NCBI GenBank assembly: GCA_016873635.1
Contig: VGWJ01000026.1
Coordinates: forward strand, 1 to 39,054
Reading direction: 5' to 3'
Length of the DNA stretch: 39,054 bases
From: Lentisphaerota bacterium
GTDB taxonomy: Bacteria; Verrucomicrobiota; Kiritimatiellia; UBA8416; VGWJ01
Within the stretch, counting starts at the first letter, position 1. Every line of letters starts with the position of its first letter. The notes under the pieces were generated by a model. That model saw only the letters and a program-made list of their open reading frames with translations. It did not search any database and was not told the DNA's origin. Made by a program: the position numbers and the translations under genes. Below are positions 32,752 to 39,054 of this stretch, piece by piece.

Positions 32752-33615
32752 TCACTCCGGAATGTGTCCTTCGAGTTCCACGCGCAACATGCCGTCGTTT
32801 TCGGTGAATACCCGCGCGATGAGGCGCAGGGCGTTGGGATCGCGCGCGGATTCCTTTCCCGTTTCGCCGGCAAAGCGGCGCAGGAGCTCCTCGCCGCTCA
32901 GGGCCACGCTGCTGAGGACCGTGAGCGTGCCTCCCTCGATGGCCCGCGCCAGGCTTGGCACTTCGTCGGCCGGCCACAGGTCGCCCACGAAAATCACATC
33001 GGGCTCAAGGAGAAACGCGTTCCGCACGCCGTCGTCGAGCGCCGGCACCTCGATGCCGAGCTCGGTTTGCACCACGATCGAATTGCCGTGCGCCATGAGG
33101 TACGTCAGCGACCGCTCCAGCACGCAGATCACCGCGCGCAGCTTATCGTTCACGCAGCGCAGGAGGGCGTAGGCGAGCTTGCTGTTGGCGATGGCGCTCG
33201 TGCCGCAGATGGCGACCACGCCGCGGCGGCGCGAAAGCATGGCATCGCTGAGGCGGCGCAACAGGCGGGGGTCTCTCGATATGGAATCGATATCGGGCAC
33301 CGTGAAAGGAACCCGGACGATGCGCACGGCCTTGGAGCCGCGCTGGGTGACATAGGCCACACGGAAGCGGCCGACGTCGGGCACGCCGAAAGAGAACGAC
33401 CCCGCCTGCGGCAGGGCCGCGGTCTCGGGCTGCGCGGATCTTGCGCGCAGGGCCATGAGAGTGTCCATTGCGTCGGCGGAATCGAGCACGACGTTCAGGG
33501 CCAGTTCCACGCCGGCCAGCACGCGCGTGACCGGCGGCGCATTGGGCGCAATGATGATTTCGGCCGGGCCCTGCTGCTTTGAGAGGTAATTGAGGATGTC
33601 GCCGGATCTGTTCAT
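32752..33615 (-). CDS. PilT/PilB-like secretion ATPase homolog with degenerate Walker A (pseudo-ATPase)
   Basis: 287 residues from the ATG at 33615. The fold of a PilT-type retraction ATPase is recognisable: N-terminal APNAPPVTRVLAG (as in PilT's ligand-displaying domain), FRVAYVTQRGSKAVRIVR, then a core with the order Walker A - Asp box - Walker B - His box. Key residues are lost: Walker A reads GTSAIANSK (138-146) where PilT has GPTGSGKS, the Asp box reads LERSL, Walker B keeps only DVIFVGDL, and the His box reads SSVALS. It is shorter than PilT (about 345). ATP hydrolysis is improbable, so it may be a regulator or adaptor for a real motor. It is co-transcribed with the degenerate GGDEF protein. 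Confidence 0.78.
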   Translation of the reverse strand: MNRSGDILNYLSKQQGPAEIIIAPNAPPVTRVLAGVELALNVVLDSADAMDTLMALRARSAQPETAALPQAGSFSFGVPDVGRFRVAYVTQRGSKAVRIVRVPFTVPDIDSISRDPRLLRRLSDAMLSRRRGVVAICGTSAIANSKLAYALLRCVNDKLRAVICVLERSLTYLMAHGNSIVVQTELGIEVPALDDGVRNAFLLEPDVIFVGDLWPADEVPSLARAIEGGTLTVLSSVALSGEELLRRFAGETGKESARDPNALRLIARVFTENDGMLRVELEGHIPE

Positions 33616-33653
33616 GTCAGGCGTCTCATGCGAAACAGCGGCATGATGCGGCG

Positions 33654-33683
33654 ACGATACCAGCAGACGCCGCCGGCGGTCAA
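33654..33683 (-). promoter_or_regulatory. candidate promoter of the PilT-like/multi-receiver operon
   Basis: On the minus strand, TTGACC (33683-33678), 18-base spacer, TATCGT (33659-33654). Transcription would begin near 33647, about 32 bases before the ATG at 33615. Confidence 0.5.
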
Positions 33684-33786
33684 GCGGCTGTTTGCGAGCG
33701 CAGCGGGGTGGCGGGGGATTTGCGGGAGATTCGGAAGGGGCATGCACCGGCGCCGGAACCCCGGCCGGGATCTTTTCGCCGGGGGA

Positions 33787-34614
33787 TCAGTCCGCGTCCG
33801 GCCGGGCCGGAGGGGCGTCCGTGTAGGTCATGGCGAAGTCGTTGGTGAAGACGACACCGTGGAAGAAGCGGCCGGAATCGAAAAGCGTTTCGTCCACGGG
33901 GGCGTTGACCTTCAGGTTGTCGACGCGGCGCGTCTCGCGAATCTCCGATCCGTCGGGCATGAAAACGACGGCCTTGTGCTCGCGCGCGAGCCAGCAGCCG
34001 CCCGCCCGCACGAAGTCGCCGTAGTCGTACCGGCCGGTGCTCTCCCGCAGCTCGGCGGTCTTGAAAAACTCCAGGCGCGCCGGGCGCTCATTGGTGTCGC
34101 AGGAGACGACCACGTGCACGTTGGACGCCGCGTAGGCCCGCCGCAACGGAAACTCCGCGGTCGGCGGCAGCGCCCTTTCCGGGCAGTCCTGCAGCCGGAT
34201 CAGGTTCTCCATGGGCGTGGCGGGTATGTTGCGCAGCGCGGCGGCCCATTCCGGGCTCAACTCCGCCACCGGCCGCGAGAAACCGCGCAGGCCGCCCTTT
34301 TCGTGGTAGTAGAGGCGTTCGCCGTCGCAGACAATGCGGCGTTCGGTCGGCGCGACGATCGCCACGTTGAGCAGGTTGGGCCGGCGGTAGGCCACGCGGC
34401 TGAGCAGGCGCACGGTCGCGTCGCCCGCGCTGGTGGTCTTGCGCACCGAGCAGGCGACCGATTCCAGGGACGCGTAGCGCGCGATCAGGCGCTGCACGAG
34501 GGTGTCTGCCTGGGCCCGCCCCGGGGCGGCGAAAGCCAGAGCCGCGCAGGCCGGCAGGATGATTCCCGCCGCGCGGCGCGGCGCATGGCCGGCTGTCTGG
34601 ACATGAGGCGTCAT
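33787..34614 (-). CDS. LolA-like outer-membrane lipoprotein-sorting family protein
   Basis: 275 residues, starting at the ATG at 34614, which overlaps the permease stop as ATGA. Signal peptide to about residue 34 (GIILPACAALAFAAPGRAQA). The body is of the LolA/LolB-like half-barrel type: LVQRLIARYASLESVACSV, then RVAYRRPNLLNVAI, RRIVCDGERLYYHEKGG, RLEFFKTAEL and VNAPVDETLFD. This pattern is common in proteins annotated as outer-membrane lipoprotein-sorting or DUF2092; only some handle lipoproteins. Periplasmic localisation is likely. Translational coupling to a purine permease is odd and may only reflect gene packing. Specific function unknown. Confidence 0.7.
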   Translation of the reverse strand: MTPHVQTAGHAPRRAAGIILPACAALAFAAPGRAQADTLVQRLIARYASLESVACSVRKTTSAGDATVRLLSRVAYRRPNLLNVAIVAPTERRIVCDGERLYYHEKGGLRGFSRPVAELSPEWAAALRNIPATPMENLIRLQDCPERALPPTAEFPLRRAYAASNVHVVVSCDTNERPARLEFFKTAELRESTGRYDYGDFVRAGGCWLAREHKAVVFMPDGSEIRETRRVDNLKVNAPVDETLFDSGRFFHGVVFTNDFAMTYTDAPPARPDAD

Positions 34615-36011
34615 GCGATCTTCGGGCGCACGAAAATGAAATACAGCGCGAGAACGGCGCCCAGCACATACATCAGCCAGCCGATCTGCCGGCCCCTGCC
34701 GCTGAGCAGCTTGACGGCGGGGTAGGCGAGAAAGCCGAGCGCAAGACCGTCGGCGATGGAATAAGTGAAAGGGATGCCCACGACGACCAGGAAGGCGGGA
34801 ATGGCTTCGCTGTGGTCCGACCAGTCGACCTTGCTTGCGTTGCGCATCATCAGGGCGCCGATGACCACCAGGGCCGACGCGGTGATCGGCGGGTAGCTGC
34901 TGATCATCGCGATGACCGGGCTGAAGAGCAGCGCCGCAAGGAAGCACGCGGCGGTCACGAGGCTCGTGAGGCCCGTGCGTCCGCCGGCCGCGACGCCGGC
35001 CGCGCTTTCGATGTAGCTTGTGGTCGTGCCCGCGCCGAGGCAGGCGCCGATGAGCGTCCCGGCCTGGTCCGCAAGCATGGCCTGGCGGGCGCGGGGCAGC
35101 CGGTTGTCCCTGATGAAACCGGCCTGCTCGCCCACGCCGATGAGCGTGCCGATCGTGTCGAAGGTGTCCATGAAAAGGAAGAGGATGATAAACGGCCACA
35201 TGCGTCCGGCCACGGCGTTCACCAGGTCCATCTTCAGCAGGGTCGGCGCGAGCGACGGCGGCGGGGAAACGATGCGCGCGGCGAGCGTGAAGCGGGCGGC
35301 CAGCATGGAATCGGCCGCGAATCGGGGCGGCAGGCAGGGAAGCGCCAGGCGCAGGCACACGGCCAGGGCCGAGGCCGCCGCGATGCCGATCAGAATCGCG
35401 CCGCGAACCCGGCGGGCCTGGAGCGCGGCCGCCACGACCAGTCCCGTGGCGAAGACCAGCAGGTCCGGCGGGGCCATGGCCGGGTTGAGCTTTACGGCGG
35501 TGCCGGGATCCGCGACGACGAGGCCGGCATTCTGCAGGCCGATGAACGCGATGAACAGGCCTATGCCCGCCGCCATTCCGTTCTTCATGCCGGGGCTGAT
35601 CGCATCGAAGATCCGCTCACGGATGCCGAGCAGATATACCGCGTAGAAAAGAACGCCGGAAATGAAGACTACGCCAAGCGCCACGCGCCAGGGCTCGGCA
35701 AAGCCGGCGGCCGCCGCGGCCGGGATCACGCTGAAAACGAAGAAGAAGTTTTCCCCCATGCCCGGCGCGAGGGCAATGGGGTAGCGTCCGTAGAGGCCCA
35801 TGATCGCGGAGGCGGCGGCCGCGGACAGGCACGTGGCGGTCATGACGGCGCCGGCATCCATCCCCGTCGAGATGCCGAACATCGATCCCGACAGCACGGC
35901 CGGCTGTACGAAGATGATGTAGGCCATGGTCAGGAACGTGGTCAGTCCGGCCAGCGCCTCCGTGCGGGCCGAAGTGTTGTTCGCCCTGAGGTTGAAGAGA
36001 CGTTCCAGCAT
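34611..36011 (-). CDS. AzgA/NCS2-type purine (guanine/hypoxanthine) permease
   Basis: 466 residues from the ATG at 36011, with GGGAAG upstream. An inner-membrane transporter with about 12-14 membrane segments of the NCS2 AzgA subfamily. Signatures: NTSARTEALAGLTTFLTMAY at the N-terminus, ALAPGMGENFFF (substrate region), GMKNGMAAGIGLFIAFIGLQ, LFLFMDTFDTIGTLIGVGEQ and GAGTTTSYIESAAGVAAGGR. It likely imports adenine, guanine or hypoxanthine by proton symport; which base cannot be told. Works logically with the purine nucleoside phosphorylase at 26533-27384. Its stop overlaps the LolA-like gene's start. Confidence 0.93.
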   Translation of the reverse strand: MLERLFNLRANNTSARTEALAGLTTFLTMAYIIFVQPAVLSGSMFGISTGMDAGAVMTATCLSAAAASAIMGLYGRYPIALAPGMGENFFFVFSVIPAAAAAGFAEPWRVALGVVFISGVLFYAVYLLGIRERIFDAISPGMKNGMAAGIGLFIAFIGLQNAGLVVADPGTAVKLNPAMAPPDLLVFATGLVVAAALQARRVRGAILIGIAAASALAVCLRLALPCLPPRFAADSMLAARFTLAARIVSPPPSLAPTLLKMDLVNAVAGRMWPFIILFLFMDTFDTIGTLIGVGEQAGFIRDNRLPRARQAMLADQAGTLIGACLGAGTTTSYIESAAGVAAGGRTGLTSLVTAACFLAALLFSPVIAMISSYPPITASALVVIGALMMRNASKVDWSDHSEAIPAFLVVVGIPFTYSIADGLALGFLAYPAVKLLSGRGRQIGWLMYVLGAVLALYFIFVRPKIA

Positions 36012-36099
36012 GACTTCCCGCCCCGGTACGCGCAGCCCCCGCGGGTCACCGGCGATACCGGCGGCCGCTCCCGGCAAATGATCCGGATCCGGCGTCAGT

Positions 36100-36134
36100 C
36101 AACCGGCCGCGAAACGGCAACCGGCCGCGAAACG
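36100..36134. repeat. two tandem 18-bp direct repeats upstream of the permease
   Basis: CAACCGGCCGCGAAACG at 36100-36116 recurs at 36118-36134 (18-base period). On the minus strand the inner end overlaps a TTGACT (36102-36097), a possible -35 for the permease, so the pair could be a regulator-binding site. No clear -10 at standard spacing was found. Confidence 0.55.
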
Positions 36135-36155
36135 CCCGCGCCCCTGTTCTCGGGC

Positions 36156-36886
36156 TCAGAACCGGATATTGAGCCCGCTGCGGGGCTGAACGCGGCCGTT
36201 GAAGCTCTGGGCGCCGATATGCCACGCCATCTTGGGGCTCCAGTACATCTCCAGGCCGGCCATGACGCGAAGGGCGTGACGGTGCGAACCGTTCTGTCCG
36301 GATTCTGGACTGAGGCGTAAACCGGTCCCGCGAAAAGGGCAATGCTGCGCGGGACAAAGAACTTGTGCCCCTCCAGATCGTTCACGATGCTCCCGGTGAC
36401 CGCGGCGTTGATGTCCAGCAGCTCGACGCCGCGGCGGCCGCGCAATTCACCCACGGTGTAGGTGGCGTGGCAGTCGGCGTTCAGGCGCACGCGGTCTTCG
36501 AACAGGGTCGGGTCCATCAGATCGTGATCGAACAGGTTGAAATGCAATCCGGCGCCGTAGATGCCGGTTATCGGGGGCCGCTCGCGCCCGAACCGGTATT
36601 CGCTTCCGCCGGCCAGGCCGTAGAACGTGATCCAGCGGGCCACATCGTAGCCGAGGAACGCCAGCCCGGCGGATGTATTCATGGGCGTCGATCCGCTGCC
36701 GAAGGCGGTGACGCTGCGCTGTTCCGCGTACACAAGCGTGCCGCAACTCCAGTTCCCCAACTGGCGGGCGGCGATCATGTAGTCGCGGGAATCGTTGCTG
36801 GAGCCGACCGGGACCGCGCGGACGGGCTGTACGCCAGCGAGGATGACGGCGCCGACGACGGGAAGGAAGACGGAGGTTCTTTTCAT
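36156..36886 (-). pseudogene. outer-membrane beta-barrel protein gene with apparent 1-base frameshift
   Basis: Starts at the ATG at 36886 (MKRTSVFLPVVGAVILAGVQ, a signal peptide) and reads as an about 240-residue barrel protein: LAFLGYDVARWITFYGLAGG, YGAGLHFNLFDHD, FVPRSIALFAGPVYASVQ. After that (about 36305) the frame becomes Arg/Trp/Pro-rich and runs into the next gene. One frame over, a natural barrel ending appears: GSHRHALRVMAGLEMYWSPK, then MAWHIGAQSFNG and GLNIRF with a TGA at 36156-36158, including the C-terminal Phe that barrel-assembly machinery recognises. One extra base near 36304/36305 would restore a continuous 243-codon gene. It is either a sequencing or assembly error or a recent mutation. 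Family unknown. Confidence 0.75.
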
Positions 36887-37018
36887 GGCGCGTATGGTAG
36901 GAAGACGCGTCGGATCGCGGCAAGCGATTAATGGTTCTTTTTTCCGGTTCAAGACACGTTGCAATGGGGCAACGGCCATGCTACGGTTCGGCGCGCAGGG
37001 AAGGGAGGGTTGTCCGGG

Positions 37019-37867
37019 ATGCACATGAAGCGCCTGCTTGCAGCGTGCCTGGCGGCCGTCGGACTGGCGGCGGCCGGCTGCCACCCCTGGCGCGCGCCGG
37101 AACGCCTCCACAAATACACGAGCGTCGACGAGGCTTTGCAGGAACCGGAGAAGGTCCTCTTTCTCGCCCTGGACGGGGCCGGGCTCAGCGCGCCGCCGCC
37201 GGAACTGGACCGTTTTCCGAACTTGGCCCGGCTGAGCCTGCGCCGCAATCCGATCGGCGAATTGCCGGCCTCCGTTGCCGGACTGACGTCGCTGAAATGG
37301 CTGGATCTGGGCGAAACCGGGCTGGCGGCGCTTCCGGCCGGGATCGGACGCTTGACCGGCCTGACCGCGCTCTACCTCAACTACAACGGATTGAGCGCCC
37401 TGCCGCCGGAGATCGGCGGCCTGAGCGAACTGGCTTATCTCAACCTTGACGGCAATGTTCTCACGGAGCTGCCCGAGGAAATCGGCTCGCTGTCGAAGCT
37501 CAGATGGCTGCGTCTCAACAACAACCGGCTGGCGCGCCTGCCCGAGCGCATCGGCGATCTTGCGGCCCTGCAACGGCTCTACCTGCAGGGCAACACGCTC
37601 AAACAGCTTCCGGAGGGGCTTGGGCGGCTGCGCGCCCTGACCGACCTGAGCCTGTCCGCCAACGGGCTGGAGAATCTGCCGCCGTGGATCGGCGAGCTGC
37701 GCTCCCTGGAAAGGCTGGACCTGGAAGGCAACGCGCTGACGACGCTTCCGGACGAGATCGGCGGTTTGACGCGGCTGAGCTGGCTGCGCCTGGAGCGGAA
37801 CAACCTCTCGCCCGAAGCCAAGGCCAAGGTCAGGGCCCTGCTGCCTCGCTGCTACGTGACGTTCTGA
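37019..37867 (+). CDS. leucine-rich-repeat lipoprotein
   Basis: A 282-residue protein anchored as a lipoprotein: signal peptide with lipobox LAAAGC (Cys21). RBS GGGAGG at 37003-37008; the ATG at 37025 is the alternative start. About nine repeats of the 23-residue type LxxLPxxIGxLxxLxxLxLxxN follow from about residue 60 to 265 (LTELPEEIGSLSKLRWLRLN; LTTLPDEIGGLTRLSWLRLE), forming a solenoid that usually binds other proteins. Residues 22-60 are a short unique N-terminal segment. It lies 48 bases before the lectin-fold protein on the same strand, and the pair may be co-expressed. Ligand unknown; cell-surface or periplasmic. Confidence 0.9.
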   Translation: MHMKRLLAACLAAVGLAAAGCHPWRAPERLHKYTSVDEALQEPEKVLFLALDGAGLSAPPPELDRFPNLARLSLRRNPIGELPASVAGLTSLKWLDLGETGLAALPAGIGRLTGLTALYLNYNGLSALPPEIGGLSELAYLNLDGNVLTELPEEIGSLSKLRWLRLNNNRLARLPERIGDLAALQRLYLQGNTLKQLPEGLGRLRALTDLSLSANGLENLPPWIGELRSLERLDLEGNALTTLPDEIGGLTRLSWLRLERNNLSPEAKAKVRALLPRCYVTF

Positions 37868-37915
37868 GTTCTCGGAATGGATGATCGGCGCCGGATTGGG
37901 CGTGGCGTGAGCGCT

Positions 37916-38998
37916 ATGGCAAAGACAACGGGCTGGCTGGCGGTGTGCTTGCTGGCGGTGTGCGCGCCGGCAGGCGCGGCGGAGCCGGCGCGCCTGACCG
38001 GTTCCCGGGCCGCCTACGAGGCCGCTCTGGACGCGGCCGGCCAGAAAGGCGAGCGCAAGCTGCAGGAACTGGAAGCCGCCTACGAAAGCGCGCTGCGCAA
38101 CCTTGAAGAACAACTCCAGCGCCAAGGCGATCTGGAGGGCCTTCTCGCGGTGCGCGAGGAACGCGCGCGCCTGCGCTCGGGGGACCGGGAGCCGGCGGCG
38201 GCCGCAACCAATGCGCCGCAGCCGCTGGGCGAGACGCGGGAGAAGTACCGCGCGGCCCGCCGGGGCGCGGAGGCCGAAGCGGCCGCCCGGATCGTGGATC
38301 TCACCGACAGGTATCTTGCCGTCTTGAGCGGCATGCAGGCCGATCTGACGCGGACCGGCAAGATCGACGACGCCGTCGCCGTGAAACAGGAGGCGGAGCG
38401 CGCGCGCGGGAGCGCGACTTACACGTCGGCGGCCTTCGTGGCGGCGGAATACGCGGCGCGCATGAAGGCCGCGGCGGCCGATGCCGGCGCGGGAACCGCG
38501 GAAACGGCGCCGGTTGCCGGGGGGGGCGGGCGTCCGCCGGACGCCGTGTCTTTCGACGGTCACTGGTACAAGGTGTTCGCGTCCGGGGAGGGATGGGCCG
38601 CGGCCGAAGCGCGCTGCCGGGAGATGGGCGGATATCTGGCGTGTATGGGCACGCGCGGCGAAAACCGTTTCATCGAGAGAATAAGCGACGGTCGGAGCCT
38701 CTGGGTGGGCGGGTCGGACGCGGAAAGCGAAGGCGCGTGGAAATGGGTGAGCGGGGAGGCCTTCAGCTTCACGGACTGGGCCCCCGGGCAGCCCGACGGC
38801 CGGGCGGCGGATGCGGACTACATGTTCTTCGGGACCCCGGCGCGGGAGGCGCGCGAGCCGGAGGGATTCCTGGGCGGCAGACGCGACCTCAAGCCCCGCG
38901 CGTACGCGGGACACTGGTACGGCGCACTGGGCCAAGGGGGACATGCTCACTGGACCGTGCCCGCGGTTGCCGGCTTCATTTGCGAATGGGACCGGTAG
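37916..38998 (+). CDS. exported C-type-lectin-fold protein with coiled-coil stalk
   Basis: 360 residues from the ATG at 37916 (an ATG at 37877 would add 13 basic residues). Signal peptide GWLAVCLLAVCAPAGAAE. Residues about 30-180 are Ala/Glu/Arg-rich coiled coil in two similar halves (SRAAYEAALDAAGQKGERKL; REKYRAARRGAEAEAAARIV), then a linker. The C-terminal domain (about 220-360) is C-type-lectin-like: GHWYKVF, WAAAEARCREMGGYLACM, ENRFIERI, LWVGGSDAESEGAWKWVSG, FTDWAPGQPDG and GFICEWDR. Bacterial CTL domains bind sugars or proteins; calcium-ligand residues are only partly evident. Probably a periplasmic or surface adhesion or binding protein, perhaps acting with the LRR lipoprotein. Confidence 0.85.
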   Translation: MAKTTGWLAVCLLAVCAPAGAAEPARLTGSRAAYEAALDAAGQKGERKLQELEAAYESALRNLEEQLQRQGDLEGLLAVREERARLRSGDREPAAAATNAPQPLGETREKYRAARRGAEAEAAARIVDLTDRYLAVLSGMQADLTRTGKIDDAVAVKQEAERARGSATYTSAAFVAAEYAARMKAAAADAGAGTAETAPVAGGGGRPPDAVSFDGHWYKVFASGEGWAAAEARCREMGGYLACMGTRGENRFIERISDGRSLWVGGSDAESEGAWKWVSGEAFSFTDWAPGQPDGRAADADYMFFGTPAREAREPEGFLGGRRDLKPRAYAGHWYGALGQGGHAHWTVPAVAGFICEWDR

Positions 38999-39054
38999 CG
39001 CGGGCGCGGGGCAGGAAAGAGGTGTCCATGACGTAGCGGCGCGGGTTGCGGGGA
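38976..39054 (-). CDS. possible 3' end of a convergent gene running off the window
   Basis: On the minus strand, a frame enters at the window edge and reads PRNPRRYVMDTSFLPRARA, ending at a TGA (38978-38976) after about 25 codons, overlapping the lectin gene's end tail-to-tail. The composition looks protein-like rather than random GC-rich sequence, but too little is visible to name it. Confidence 0.3.
   Translation of the reverse strand, partial: PRNPRRYVMDTSFLPRARATGPIRK

Noticed and set aside
36887-38950. Extension of the barrel frame into a 951-codon minus-strand reading frame
   Set aside because: The upstream part is antisense to the LRR and lectin genes; only the segment from the ATG at 36886 looks like real protein.

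Overview
This is a GC-rich bacterial chromosomal window of mixed housekeeping and cell-envelope genes, with almost every base assigned to one strand or the other. No phage, insertion sequence, integrase or CRISPR array was seen. The best-fitting source is a member of the PVC superphylum near Verrucomicrobiota/Kiritimatiellota/Lentisphaerota. That is an inference. It rests on a five-gene locus resembling Akkermansia Amuc_1102-1101-1100-1099-1098, a pseudopilin carrying the H-X9-DG motif, a eukaryotic-type hexokinase, a GH172 (DUF2961) glycosidase and a solitary inverse-autotransporter barrel.

Layout. 1-4243 (+): the end of a GH172 enzyme, then three exported or envelope proteins (inverse-autotransporter beta-barrel, pseudopilin, DUF3943 protein). 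4266-6668 (-): GDP-mannose 4,6-dehydratase and hexokinase, giving GDP-sugar and hexose-phosphate chemistry. 6826-7014 (+): a one-cluster ferredoxin. 7153-10753 (-): a likely operon of hybrid histidine kinase, double-receiver response regulator and a NamZ/DUF1343-type protein. 10754-11094: a palindrome-rich divergent control region containing a perfect three-way-junction inverted repeat, a promoter and a possible operator. 11095-19601 (+): the pilus/secretin operon, ending in a stand-alone 5'-3' exonuclease. 19841-25166 (+): coaE-rho-tig-clpP-clpX. 25212-27384 (-): a CCA-adding/poly(A) polymerase family enzyme and purine nucleoside phosphorylase. 27535-27611 (+): tRNA-Arg(ACG). 27655-30641 (-): a response regulator, then a compact operon of two paralogous small secreted proteins, an extended YidD and a TPR membrane protein. 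30687-33615 (-): a degenerate PilT-like protein and a multi-receiver protein with a broken GGDEF site. 33787-36011 (-): an AzgA-type purine permease coupled to a LolA-like protein. 36156-36886 (-): an outer-membrane barrel gene with an apparent one-base frameshift. 37019-38998 (+): a leucine-rich-repeat lipoprotein and a C-type-lectin-fold protein.

How the parts may work together (inference). The secretin operon supplies an outer-membrane channel and an inner-membrane platform. The pseudopilin and the PilT-like pseudo-ATPase elsewhere in the window could belong to the same machine or a related one. Several signalling proteins have lost catalytic residues (receiver domains, GGDEF, PilT Walker A), which suggests scaffold or sensor roles. 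The least-described unit is the 28403-30641 operon: two small exported paralogs with a strongly conserved core, next to a YidD carrying a new signal-peptide-like N-terminus and a palindrome over its first codons.
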